From Nocardioides sp. InS609-2 (GTDB lineage Bacteria > Actinomycetota > Actinomycetes > Propionibacteriales > Nocardioidaceae): a stretch of DNA of 64,000 bases. How positions within the stretch are numbered: the first letter of the stretch is position 1; every line of letters begins with the position of its first letter. The position numbers and the translations under genes are program-made. The notes under the pieces were generated by a model. It had not been told where the DNA came from, did no database searches, and worked only from the letters and a program-made list of their open reading frames with translations. The stretch spans positions 2,480,001 to 2,544,000 of the forward strand of contig NZ_CP060034.1 in assembly GCF_023208195.1 (NCBI RefSeq). Reading direction: 5' to 3'. This document shows positions 50,842-61,433 of this stretch, piece by piece.

Positions 50842-51300
50842 AGGTCGGGGCCGGTTGGCGGACCTCCCAGCCACCGCCAGCGGCCCGTGGCCCGTTCAGC
50901 CGTCTGACCGCTCAGCGGCAAGATATGTGCGCTTCCTTCCAGCCACAACATCCATGCGTCGGTTGTACCGGCGCGTTCTTGCCAAGCGCACCCCATCACC
51001 CGGTTGAACGACCTGGTGGGCATCACATGCCCCCGGGATGTCGGCGCACTTGCTGAGATGGGGGGCGAGCTCGACGCTGAGGTTCGCTTCCAGACGTCTC
51101 GGCCCCGCCCTAGCGACGGTCTCGGTCATCCGGCAGGTGCGTCTATCTGGGTGGAAGGACGCAGCCCCCCTTCACCCCCGCACGTGGATCGCTGCTGGCG
51201 CAGAGACCGGAGCCGGTCGCCGAGCCCGGGAAACGCGTTGTTTGCCATAACAGCAAACTATCTTGTCGATTTTGGATGACGCCAGCGCATCCTCGACGAC
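50842..51300. other. Intergenic stretch, nothing recognised
   Basis: No coding frame with high third-position GC and no RNA gene. An A+T-richer patch at 51240-51275 probably contains the promoter of the following FAD oxidoreductase gene. Confidence 0.35.
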
Positions 51301-52219
51301 ATGGATGCCTACGACGTGATTGTCATCGGTGGTGGAGCGGCCGGCCTGTCCGGCGCCACCACCCTCGCCCGGGCCCGCCGCTCGGTCCTCGTGATCGATG
51401 CCGGCGAACCCCGCAACGCACCGGCGGCGGGAGTGCACAACTACCTGAGCCGGGACGGCATGCCGCCTCGGGAGCTGCTGGGAGTCGGCTCGACGAGCTC
51501 GCGTCGTACGGCGGCAGCCGCGCCTGGGCAGCGTGGTCAAGGCAGCGGCTCAGGACGACGGCTTCACCGTGCTGCTCGAGGACGGCGCGGAGCTGCGCGC
51601 CCGGCGCCTGCTCGTCACGACCGGACTGGTCGACGAGCTGCCCGACGTGCCGGGGCTGGCCGAGCACTGGGGGTCGGCGGTGCTGCACTGCCCGTACTGC
51701 CACGGGTGGGAGGTGCGCGACCGGCCGATCGTCGTGCTGGCGACCACTCCCCTCTTCATGCACCAGGCGCTGATGTGGAGCCAGTGGACCGATGACCTGA
51801 CGCTGGTCCTTCACGACCAGCCCGAGCCCGACGCCGAGCAGGGGCGGATGGCCAACCGCGGCGTACGCGTCATCAGCGGCCGGGCCGAGAAGGTCGCCGA
51901 GTCCGCCGGCCGGCTCACCGGGCTCGTCGTCGACGGCGAGGTCGTGGCGGCTGACGCCGTCGTGGTCGCGGGGTTCATGCGCGCGCGCTCCGACGTACTC
52001 ACCTCCCTCGGCCTCGAGGCCGTCGACTTCAAGATGGGCGAGTACGTCGCCGCCACACACGTGCCGGCCGAGCCGACCGGTCTGACTGCGGTGCCGGGCG
52101 TCTACGTCGCCGGCAACGTGACCGACCCCGGAGCCCAGGTGATCGCCAGCGCGGCCGCAGGGTTGATGGCCGGCGCCAGCATCAACATGGAGCTGATCAT
52201 GGCCGACGCTTCGCGCTGA
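51301..52219 (+). pseudogene. NAD(P)/FAD-dependent oxidoreductase (thioredoxin-reductase-like), two frameshifts
   Basis: ATG 51301 gives the FAD motif V-I-G-G-G-A-A-G-L-S-G-A and V-I-D-A-G-E-P-R-N-A then H-N-Y-L-S-R-D-G, typical of the family. The frame is lost at about 51490; D-E-L-A-S-Y-G-G follows in a second frame and, after another lost base at about 51519, R-L-G-S-V-V-K-A-A-A-Q-D-D-G in a third. From there the frame is intact to 52219: H-C-P-Y-C-H-G-W-E-V and G-V-Y-V-A-G-N-V-T-D-P. Two single-base deletions 28 bp apart explain it. Confidence 0.83.
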
Positions 52220-52859
52220 GCAGCCGCTCGAGCCCGCCCAGGATCAGCTCGAGACCGAACTCGAACTCGTCCTCGAAGTCCCAGCCGGGTTTGAGCACGT
52301 GCTGGGTCGCGAACTCCACCAGGTGCGGGAAGACATCGGTCGGCAGCGGGTGGATCAGGCCCTCGGCCACGGCCTCGGCCGAGCGGTGGTCGTCGAACGG
52401 CAGGTTGGCCGACTGCGACGAGAATCCGTAGATGAAGCTGTCGAGCAGGGCGAAGGCGTGCCCGGTGTCGGCGATCGAGAAGCCACCCGCGCGCAGGGCG
52501 CCGATCACAGAGTCGTGGTGGGCGAGGGTGGCCGGTCCGGCGTTGGGGCGCGAGTCGACGAGGCCCACGGCCCACGGGTGCGCACGCAGCACGCGCCGCG
52601 CGGCGTGGGCACGGTCGTGCATCGAGGTGCGCCAGTCGACCTCGGGGGACGCCGTACCGAAGTCGGCGAAGATGCGGTCGACGATGGCGTCGAGCAGGTC
52701 GTCCTTGTTGGCGACGTGGTGGTAGAGCGACATCGCCTCGACGCCGACCGCCTGCCCCACCCTGCGCATGCTGAGCGCCGCGACACCGGAAGCGTCGGCC
52801 AGGTCGAACGCCGCGTCGACGATCGCGGCCCGGGTCAGCGTCTCGCGTCTCGCTGGCAT
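52197..52859 (-). CDS. TetR-family transcriptional regulator (TetR_C_1 type)
   Basis: A 220-residue repressor. N-terminal HTH: A-I-V-D-A-A-F-D-L-A-D-A-S-G-V-A-A-L-S-M-R-R-V-G-Q-A-V-G-V and M-S-L-Y-H-H-V-A-N-K. The C-terminal domain resembles the tetracycline repressor class (TetR_C_1). It is divergent from a quinone oxidoreductase with two identical operators between, and its 3' end overlaps the FAD oxidoreductase gene by 23 bp, convergently. Confidence 0.87.
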   Translation of the reverse strand: MPARRETLTRAAIVDAAFDLADASGVAALSMRRVGQAVGVEAMSLYHHVANKDDLLDAIVDRIFADFGTASPEVDWRTSMHDRAHAARRVLRAHPWAVGLVDSRPNAGPATLAHHDSVIGALRAGGFSIADTGHAFALLDSFIYGFSSQSANLPFDDHRSAEAVAEGLIHPLPTDVFPHLVEFATQHVLKPGWDFEDEFEFGLELILGGLERLLSAKRRP

Positions 52860-52873
52860 GCGTCCTCCACCTC

Positions 52874-52920
52874 TTGACTTTCCCTTACAGCGTAAGTTCT
52901 ACTACACCTTACAGCGTAAG
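52874..52920. promoter_or_regulatory. TetR operators within the oxidoreductase promoter
   Basis: CTTAC-AGC-GTAAG occurs twice, at 52884-52896 and 52908-52920, 24 bp apart. The first copy fills the 17-bp spacer of a promoter TTGACT (52874-52879) to TTCTAC (52897-52902), so binding would block RNA polymerase. The second lies at or after the start of transcription. Confidence 0.72.
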
Positions 52921-52940
52921 TCACTCTTCAGGAGGCTCCC

Positions 52941-53930
52941 ATGCCCACCATCACCCGCACCATGCGAGCGGTCACCCAGCAGCGGTACGGCGGCACCGAC
53001 GAGCTGGCACTCGCCGACGTGGCGGTGCCGACTCCCGGTCCGGGCGAGGTGCTGGTGCGCGTCGAGGCGGCCGGCGTCGACCGGGGTGTCTGGCACCTGA
53101 TGACCGGCCGGCCGCTCGCCGTCCGGCTGGTGATGGGCCTGCGCGGCCCGCGCAAGCCGCCAGGGATGGACCTCTGCGGCACCGTCGTCGAGCTCGGAGA
53201 AGGCGTTGCCGGCTTCACGGTGGGCGACCCGGTGCTGGGCATCGGCTCCGGCGCGTTCGCCGAGTACGCCGTCGCCCCGGCCGCCAAGCTCGTCGTACGT
53301 CCCCCGTCGCTGACCACCGCTCGCGCCGCCGCCCTACCGATCTCGGGCCTGACGGCTCTCCAGGCCGTGCGCGCCGCAGGCGTCGAGGCCGGGCAGACCG
53401 TGCTCGTGCTTGGTGCTGCCGGTGGCGTCGGGTCGTACGTCGTCCAGGTCGCCCGCCACCGGGGTGCCATCGTCACCGGGGTCTGCAGCGCGGCCAAGAA
53501 GGAGTTCGTCTCCGGACTCGGGGCCGTGCGCGTCGCGGCGTACGACGAGGAGTCGATCGGCGACCTCGGGCGGTTCGACGTCATCATCGACACCGGCGGC
53601 TCACGCCGGCTGGGCGAGCTCCGGTCGGCCCTGACTCCCCGCGGCACGCTGGTGATCGTGGGCGGTGAAGGTGGCGGCTCGTGGTTCGGCATGGGCCGTC
53701 AGGCGTGTGCCGTGGCGCTGTCGCCGTTCGTGTCGCAGCGGCTCGCCATGGTGGTCAACAGCGAGAACGCCGTGGACCTGGCCGAGCTCACCGGGTTGGT
53801 CGCCAACGGCGACGTCGTACCCCAGGTCGAGCGCACGTTCACCCTCGACGAGACTGCCGCTGCCATCGACCACCTCATCGACGGCAAGGCGGTCGGCAAG
53901 GTGGTCGTGGTGACCGGGTCGTCCGCCTGA
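52941..53930 (+). CDS. Quinone oxidoreductase-like NAD(P)-dependent dehydrogenase (MDR)
   Basis: A 329-residue zinc-independent MDR: T-M-R-A-V-T-Q-Q-R-Y-G at the start, G-M-D-L-C-G-T-V-V-E-L-G, and a NADPH Rossmann motif L-G-A-A-G-G-V-G-S-Y-V. It lacks the zinc-ligand set of classical alcohol dehydrogenases. Probably reduces quinones or enones. GGAGG precedes ATG 52941. Controlled by the divergent TetR protein through the two CTTAC-N3-GTAAG sites. Confidence 0.88.
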   Translation: MPTITRTMRAVTQQRYGGTDELALADVAVPTPGPGEVLVRVEAAGVDRGVWHLMTGRPLAVRLVMGLRGPRKPPGMDLCGTVVELGEGVAGFTVGDPVLGIGSGAFAEYAVAPAAKLVVRPPSLTTARAAALPISGLTALQAVRAAGVEAGQTVLVLGAAGGVGSYVVQVARHRGAIVTGVCSAAKKEFVSGLGAVRVAAYDEESIGDLGRFDVIIDTGGSRRLGELRSALTPRGTLVIVGGEGGGSWFGMGRQACAVALSPFVSQRLAMVVNSENAVDLAELTGLVANGDVVPQVERTFTLDETAAAIDHLIDGKAVGKVVVVTGSSA

Positions 53931-53932
53931 CA

Positions 53933-53948
53933 CCGGGTCAGGACCCGG
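53933..53948. terminator. Terminator-like hairpin
   Basis: CCGGGTC-AG-GACCCGG, a perfect 7-bp stem just after the oxidoreductase stop and before the convergent helicase end. There is no T-run. Confidence 0.45.
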
Positions 53949-53969
53949 CCTCAAGCGGACGACTCGATA

Positions 53970-56108
53970 TCAGTCGGGGTAGCGCTCCGACAGGGCATCG
54001 AGCAGCAACGCCACCAGCGCCTCGAGCTGCAGGTCGGCGGACGACGTGACCTCCTCGTCGGACCCGTCGAGCGCGCGGGCGGCGAGGCCGGCCTTGCTGT
54101 CGATGAGCTCGGCGATCTTGGTGTCGATCGTCTGCGCGGCGATGATCCGCCATGCGGTGACCGGCTCGTCCTGGCCGATGCGGTGCACCCGGTCGATGGC
54201 CTGCGTCTGCTCGGCGTCGGTCCACGACAGCTCGGCGAGCACGACGTTGGAGGCGACCTGGAGGTTCAGGCCGACGCCCGCGGCGAGGAGTGAGCAGACC
54301 ACGATCGAGACGTCGGGATCGGTGAGGAACCCGTCGATGTTCTTCTGGCGGGCCTTCGGCGTCTGGTCTCCGCGGATCGACGAGTAGCCGATGCCACGCT
54401 CTGCAAACGTCGCCTCGGCGATGTCCATCACGTCGACGTGGCGAGCGAAGAAGACGACCTTGCCGACGCTTCGTGCCAGCTGGGCGGCGTAGTCGGCCGC
54501 CAGCCCGGCCTTGGCCTGGCCGATGCGACGCATCATCGCGAAAACGTTCTCGTCGGTAGACGCGGTGTCGTCGCGTTCCCAGCCGGCCACGCGTCGTACC
54601 AGCTCGTGGTCGATGCCCTCGACGGTGACGCCCGACGTACGGGCCTGGAGCGCGCCGTCGTACCGCGAGACCAGACGCTTGGTCAGCTCACGCTCGGCGT
54701 CGCGGATCGAGCGGCCGAGGGCGCCGTCGAGCTCGACGGGCAGGTCGGCGATCCGGCGGGCCGGGATGTCGGCAGCCACGTCGACCTTGCGGCGCCGGAC
54801 GATGCCGAGGTCGATCACGCTCTGCCGCGCCGCGGGGTAGAAGCCCGGGTCGGCCGGCGTCAGGCCGGTCTCCTCGAGCGCGAACATCAGGTCGAGGCCC
54901 GGCGAGGTGGGCTTGATCCAGCCGAGGAACTCCCAGATGGCGCGGAAGTCCTCGATGTCGTTGATCAGCGGGGTGCCGGTCAGCGCCATCAGCAGCGGAC
55001 GGGCGATCCGGGCGCGGATCTTCTCCGACAGCGCCAGCACGTTGCGCGAGCGCAGCGAGGTCTTGTTCTTGATGAAGTGCGCCTCGTCGATGACCATGCT
55101 GCGGAAGCCGAGATCACCGAGCCAGCCGACGTGTCGGTCGAGGATGTCGTAGTTGACGACCATGATGTCGGCGAAGCCGTCGACGGTGTCGCCGTCGCCG
55201 TGCACGACCGTGGCCGTGCGGCCGGGCGTCCAGAGCTCGGCCTCGTGAGCCCAATTGGCCTTCACGACGTTGGGTACGACGGCCAGCATCGGGTACGCGT
55301 CGGCAGCCTGGGCTGCCAACAGCGCCTGGGCGGTCTTGCCGAGACCGGGCTCGTCGGCGAGCAGGAACGTGCGGTGCCCGGCGGCGGCCGCGGCGACGAC
55401 CTGGCCCTGGTGGTGCATCAGCTCGAGGTCGGCCGGCGCACGCAGCGACCGGGGCTCGGGCAGGTCCATGCAGGCAGTGGCGCCACCGGCGGCGCGCTCG
55501 AACGACGTGAGCAGCGGGCCGATCAGCTCCCAGGTCGCCAGCCGGCGCGGGGTCGCCTTGAGCTGGGCCTGGCGCTCGGCGGCGGAGAAGTCCTGGGTGA
55601 GGAACGGGTTGGCGAGCTGGCGCGAGATGACGGACCGGGGTACGACGCGGCGTTGCTCGACCGGAGCGGTGTCAGGCTCCTCGGCCTCTTCCTCCTCCGG
55701 CACCTCGATGCCGGCGGCCTCGAGCATCTCGACGCGCATCGCCTTGGCGGCGTCGGAGACGACGGCGTCCTCGCCCAGCAGCTCGAAGAGCGCGGGCTCG
55801 AGGGTAGCGGTCTTGGCCAGGATGATGGCGATGCCGTCGAGGCGCTGCAGCTGCTCGCTGCGGTAGTTCTCCGACGACTCGGTGTCGGCCTTCACCCGGG
55901 CACGTTCCTCACGCACCAGCAGCGCGACGACCTGGAACTTCACGTGCGACAGCCGGGTGAGGTTGTTGCGCTGGACGGCGTTCTCGACCTCGCGCGCGGC
56001 GCGGGCCAGCTGCGGGATGATGCCCTCCTGGTCGCGCGCGCGGCCGCCCTTGCGGTTGCGCGACTGGGTCCGCGTGCTGCCGGACCGGCGTTGGCTTCGT
56101 GGGGCCAA
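53970..56108 (-). CDS. SNF2-family helicase-like ATPase
   Basis: A 712-residue protein with the SNF2 core: Walker A L-A-D-E-P-G-L-G-K-T-A-Q, DEAH box V-I-D-E-A-H-F-I-K-N, motif III L-T-G-T-P-L-I, motif V G-V-G-L-N-L-Q and motif VI A-I-D-R-V-H-R-I-G-Q. Motif I has D-E-P-G where eukaryotic-type enzymes have D-E-M-G. The N-terminal 170 residues are helical. TTG 56108 is chosen because GAGGAGG lies 6 bp upstream; the frame also has a GTG at 56153 without ribosome site. It stands alone, not with methylase or nuclease genes, so I do not call it a defence gene. Confidence 0.85.
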   Translation of the reverse strand: MAPRSQRRSGSTRTQSRNRKGGRARDQEGIIPQLARAAREVENAVQRNNLTRLSHVKFQVVALLVREERARVKADTESSENYRSEQLQRLDGIAIILAKTATLEPALFELLGEDAVVSDAAKAMRVEMLEAAGIEVPEEEEAEEPDTAPVEQRRVVPRSVISRQLANPFLTQDFSAAERQAQLKATPRRLATWELIGPLLTSFERAAGGATACMDLPEPRSLRAPADLELMHHQGQVVAAAAAGHRTFLLADEPGLGKTAQALLAAQAADAYPMLAVVPNVVKANWAHEAELWTPGRTATVVHGDGDTVDGFADIMVVNYDILDRHVGWLGDLGFRSMVIDEAHFIKNKTSLRSRNVLALSEKIRARIARPLLMALTGTPLINDIEDFRAIWEFLGWIKPTSPGLDLMFALEETGLTPADPGFYPAARQSVIDLGIVRRRKVDVAADIPARRIADLPVELDGALGRSIRDAERELTKRLVSRYDGALQARTSGVTVEGIDHELVRRVAGWERDDTASTDENVFAMMRRIGQAKAGLAADYAAQLARSVGKVVFFARHVDVMDIAEATFAERGIGYSSIRGDQTPKARQKNIDGFLTDPDVSIVVCSLLAAGVGLNLQVASNVVLAELSWTDAEQTQAIDRVHRIGQDEPVTAWRIIAAQTIDTKIAELIDSKAGLAARALDGSDEEVTSSADLQLEALVALLLDALSERYPD

Positions 56109-56431
56109 GGACTCCTCCTCAGGGCTGGCGATCAGCCGGTGGTGCACCTGCACCCGGGCCGCCGGCCGATCCGGCGCCCCGACACGTCGTACGACGCGGC
56201 AGTGAACCGGAGTCCGCTGCGCATATGCCCTGCGACCTGAAACAGGTCACCCGGGCAGCGATCGCGGCCGGGGCAGGGGTGTCGACGCACGACCAGCATA
56301 GGCGTAGGACCCGCGTCACTCGTCAATTGCCCCGATCTGCCTCCCGCGCGTCGAAGAAATGGCACGATTCCCACCGTTCAAGCAGTCGGCCGTGAGCAAG
56401 TGGCATCCACACCGTGACCGAGAGGGTCAAC

Positions 56432-58204
<1,773 letters not shown>

Positions 58205-58300
58205 CCCGGACACGCACGGGCGCCAAGCTTCAGGAAGCGAAGCGGTACGACGCTCGGCCGGTCGATCCACCCCTCTGGCGCGCCTGGTGGTGAGCCCAAC

Positions 58301-58645
58301 TCACTCGAGCGGCATCCCACCGAAGCCGAACTCGTTGCCGTCATCGTCGCGGTACGTCGCCTTGCGCACGCCGTCGCCGTACGTCTCAACCCGGTCGGGC
58401 TCGATCCCGCGCGAGGCGATGGCGGCGACCTCCGCGTCCAGGTCGTCGACGAGGAGCATCAGCCTGGCGTGACCGGCGTGATCTGGCATCTCCACGATGT
58501 AGACCGACCGGTCCTCGGCCACGTCCCAGACGCACTCGGTGTCATGGGCCACGAAGGTGGGCGGCGAGCCGAGCAGGCGTTCGTACCAGGGCAGTGCGGC
58601 GACCTAGTCGCTGATCGGGATGCCGGCGAACAGGGCGTGGGGCAT
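58301..58645 (-). pseudogene. VOC family protein with an in-frame amber codon
   Basis: From ATG 58645 the frame reads M-P-H-A-L-F-A-G-I-P-I-S-D, then TAG (codon 14, 58604-58606), then V-A-A-L-P-W-Y-E-R-L-L-G-S-P-P and on to a complete VOC C terminus (G-N-E-F-G-F-G-G). Family members have Tyr at the TAG position (S-D-Y-x-x-A-L-x-W-Y), one base from TAG (TAC to TAG). A downstream GTG at about 58552 would remove the first strand. It lies between the kinase and the nuclease-family genes. Confidence 0.82.
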
Positions 58646-58655
58646 GGCCTCGATG

Positions 58656-59582
58656 CTAAGGCGCGGCGAGCGTCGCGACCACCGGCCGATGGTCGGAGCC
58701 GGGGACGTCGACGCGGGCCATCGGGTTGTCGGTGATCGACTGCGGAGCCGGCCCGCCGGTGGCCACGTCGGTCACCCGCAACACCGCTGCCCGGCTGACG
58801 AGCAGATGGTCGATCAGCTCGCGCCGACCGCGGTAGACGCGGCTCCAGCGCTGCTCCTCGGGGATCAGTTGGGCAAGGTTCCAGAGCCGGGCGCCGTCGC
58901 CGGCGTCGGGGGTGTCGAAGCCGCCGGTGCCGATCTCGGACCCCGGCGGGCCGAGCAGGATCTGGGTGGTCGCCGCCTGCGGCTCGTCGTTGAGGTCGCC
59001 GGCCACCACGACGAGGCGATCGGCTCCGTCGCCGTCGAGCAGCCCGTCGGCGTACTCCCGCACGCAGGCGGCCTCGGCAGCGCGCCGGTGTACGGCGAAC
59101 ACGGCGTAGCGCGCCCGCTCACCCTCGTCGCGCGGGCTGAAGCGGCCGTCGGGGAAGCTCAGCAGCTTCGACTTCAGGTGCACCGAGACGAGGTCGACCT
59201 CGCCCACGCGGACGCGGAGGGCCGGTCGGCCCATCGCCGAGATCGACAGTCCGTCGTCGGCGACGCGCACGGCACCCAGACGTCGCGGGAAGGCCGAGAC
59301 CTGCTGCACGGACTCCACTGCAGAAGTGGCGATGACGCCCACCCGGATGCCGCGCTGGTCCGGGTCGGCGAGGGCCACCTTCCACGTGCCGGGGAGGCGG
59401 TCGACCAGGTCGTCGAGGGCTCCCGCCGAGCCGACCTCCTGTACGGCGAGCGCGTCGGGCGCCAGACCGGTGATCGTGGCGGCGAGCGAGGTCAGCTTGG
59501 CGTCGTACACCTCAGGCGTGGGGCTGGAGTCGCTCTCACCGGGGCGGAAGAGGTTCTCCAGGTTCCAGATGCCCACCCTCAT
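58656..59582 (-). CDS. Endonuclease/exonuclease/phosphatase family protein
   Basis: A 308-residue EEP-fold hydrolase: G-I-W-N-L-E-N-L-F at the start (Asn/Glu metal site), L-A-V-Q-E-V-G, V-H-L-K-S-K-L, A-G-D-L-N-D-E-P (Asp-Asn) and the C-terminal G-S-D-H-R-P-V-V (Asp-His). These are the metal and catalytic residues of the DNase I-like superfamily, which includes nucleases and lipid phosphatases. No signal peptide. The substrate is open. Confidence 0.83.
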   Translation of the reverse strand: MRVGIWNLENLFRPGESDSSPTPEVYDAKLTSLAATITGLAPDALAVQEVGSAGALDDLVDRLPGTWKVALADPDQRGIRVGVIATSAVESVQQVSAFPRRLGAVRVADDGLSISAMGRPALRVRVGEVDLVSVHLKSKLLSFPDGRFSPRDEGERARYAVFAVHRRAAEAACVREYADGLLDGDGADRLVVVAGDLNDEPQAATTQILLGPPGSEIGTGGFDTPDAGDGARLWNLAQLIPEEQRWSRVYRGRRELIDHLLVSRAAVLRVTDVATGGPAPQSITDNPMARVDVPGSDHRPVVATLAAP

Positions 59583-59620
59583 GTCGCCAGCCTCATGTCA
59601 TCAAGTGTGCTCCCGACAGG

Positions 59621-60424
59621 TCAGCCCGTGAAGAACCCGGCGAGCACCGGCGTCAGCACGTCGGCCGGCACCTCGTGGAACCCGCCCTCGAGCTCGACGT
59701 GCTGCCCGTTCGGGAGCACGGCAGCGACCGCCGCCGGCGCCTGACGCAGGAACGACATCTGCGTGCCGGTGCTCGCGATCGTCAGCACCGGCGCGTCGAT
59801 CGAGGCGAGCAGGTCGACGGGCAGGCAGCTGTCGCCCAGGCACAGTGCGTCGTACCGGACGGTCGGCGCCATCGCCATCAACGCCTCCCACATCGGGGTG
59901 CCGACCATCTGCTCGAGCATCTCCTCGGGCAGGCCGACGGCGGCGGTGTGGAAGTAGCGCACGATGCCGGCGCGGTCGCCCGCCGCCTCGAGCCGCTCCA
60001 GGTTGGCGACGTAGTCGTCGGGCACGGGCGGCGCGCCCTCCACCCGGTACGGCGTCTCGAGCAACGAGGCCCTGTCGACACCGATTCCGGCGGCCAGTGC
60101 TTCGACGATGAGGCCGCCGCCCGACGAGATCCCGTGCGCGAAGCCGCGGCCGGTCTCGGAGGTGGCCGAGATGACGGCGGCCAGGTCCTCGACCTCGCGC
60201 GCGACGGCGTACGGCGCGGTGTCGCCGCTGTCGCCACGGCCCCGGCGGTCGTAGGTCACGCCGGTGAACCCGGTCTCGCCCAGCGACCGGGCCAGGTCGC
60301 GGAACGCGCCGCGGTCGCAGAACGCGCCGCCGACGATCGCCACGACGGGCCCCGATCCGTAGGCCTCGTAGGCGATCGTGGTGCCGTCGGCCGAGCTGGT
60401 GGTGGTGGTGGTGGTCTCGCTCAT
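59621..60424 (-). CDS. Alpha/beta hydrolase
   Basis: A 267-residue hydrolase: I-V-G-G-A-F-C-D-R, Y-D-R-R-G-R-G-D-S, nucleophile elbow G-I-S-S-G-G (Ser near 101), and a C-terminal His in G-F-H-E-V-P. The N terminus has six Thr in a row from a repeated ACC codon, a possible slippage site. The family covers many small-molecule esterases; no closer prediction. ATG 60424 is used. Confidence 0.82.
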   Translation of the reverse strand: MSETTTTTTSSADGTTIAYEAYGSGPVVAIVGGAFCDRGAFRDLARSLGETGFTGVTYDRRGRGDSGDTAPYAVAREVEDLAAVISATSETGRGFAHGISSGGGLIVEALAAGIGVDRASLLETPYRVEGAPPVPDDYVANLERLEAAGDRAGIVRYFHTAAVGLPEEMLEQMVGTPMWEALMAMAPTVRYDALCLGDSCLPVDLLASIDAPVLTIASTGTQMSFLRQAPAAVAAVLPNGQHVELEGGFHEVPADVLTPVLAGFFTG

Positions 60425-60525
60425 GGTGATCCCCTTGTCTCTGGCGCCCGCCGACGCGAGCTCTCATCATCTGTCGAACGGCGCACCGCTGCTTCGACAT
60501 CGCCACCCCGACGAGTTTCGGCAGG

Positions 60526-61005
60526 ATGGACTCCGTGAGCAAGACAACTCTCCGCGCCGCGGCGCACGACGATGCGCCGGCGGTCGCCGCGATCTGGGAG
60601 GCCGGCTGGCGCGAGGCCCATCTCGGCCACGTGCCGGACGAGCTGGTCGCAGCGCGCACGCCAGCCTCATTCCTGGCGCGGGCGGGCGAGCACGTCGACA
60701 TCACCACCGTGGCGGTCGTGGACGGCGCGGTCGGCGGCTTCGTGATGGTGGTCGAGGACGAGGTGGAGCAGGTGTACGTCGACCCGTCCTGCCGCGGCAC
60801 CCCGGTCGCGGCCGACCTGCTGGCTGAGGCCGAGCGGCAGATCCGGGCCACGGGCCACGCGAGCGCGTGGCTGGCCGTGGTCGCCGGCAACCTGCGGGCG
60901 CGGCGGTTCTACGAACGCCAGGGCTGGGTCGACGAGGGCCTGTTCGACCACCAGGCTCCCGGCGGGATCAGCGTGCCGGCGCACCGCTACGTGAAGCGGC
61001 TCTAG
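60526..61005 (+). CDS. GNAT-family N-acetyltransferase
   Basis: A 159-residue acetyltransferase: acetyl-CoA loop Y-V-D-P-S-C-R-G-T-P-V-A with motif A, then W-L-A-V-V-A-G-N-L-R-A-R-R-F-Y-E-R-Q-G-W as motif B. ATG 60526 or GTG 60535 (V-S-K) are both possible; the GTG has better spacing from CAGGATGG. Alone on its strand. Confidence 0.85.
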   Translation: MDSVSKTTLRAAAHDDAPAVAAIWEAGWREAHLGHVPDELVAARTPASFLARAGEHVDITTVAVVDGAVGGFVMVVEDEVEQVYVDPSCRGTPVAADLLAEAERQIRATGHASAWLAVVAGNLRARRFYERQGWVDEGLFDHQAPGGISVPAHRYVKRL

Positions 61006-61083
61006 GGTGTCAGCCGTCCTTGCTGGGTGTGTCCCAGTTGTTCGTGACTGCACCGGAGCAGGCCCGCCGGCACGGTGTGAGGC

Positions 61084-61200
61084 ATGGCGTAATCCAGTGA
61101 TCTGACCGATGAGCAGTTGGCGCTGCTGGAACCGGTGTTCCATGCGCCGGGTAGGCGGAGACCCAAGCACGCCCCGGACCAGCGGAGCGTGGTGGACGCG
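61084..61200 (+). pseudogene. IS5-family transposase, N-terminal remnant
   Basis: ATG 61084, then GCG, then an in-frame TAA. The frame continues S-S-D-L-T-D-E-Q-L-A-L-L-E-P-V-F-H-A-P-G-R-R-R-P-K and H-A-P-D-Q-R-S-V-V-D-A, the typical N terminus of IS5-group DDE transposases. It is lost soon after 61200. Catalytic residues are not found. Confidence 0.7.
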
Positions 61201-61433
61201 AAGCCGATGGCAGAGCCGAGGCGACGCCGTCGATGGTGGTCATCGACACCCACCTGGCACGTAGGGCGTCCAACGGCGGGTCCGCCTTCCGTCGACGTGA
61301 CCGGGCTCCCAGATGTTGGTCGTGCCTGCCTCCACCCGCGAGAACTGCGGCTGATCCGGGCGGGTTGTGGCCCAGCCGTTCCATCGGGAGTGCAAGCGTC
61401 ACGGCCGACGTACGGAGCGCCTATGACCCTCCC

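Noticed and set aside
53970..56108. SNF2 helicase as part of a defence system (DISARM- or DruE-like)
   Set aside because: No methylase, nuclease, PLD or DUF1998 gene is next to it; neighbours are a quinone oxidoreductase and a histidine kinase. Stand-alone SNF2 proteins are common.
58604..58606. TAG read as pyrrolysine or by suppression
   Set aside because: Actinomycetes lack the known pyrrolysine system in general and the VOC fold needs no such residue; a nonsense mutation is simpler.
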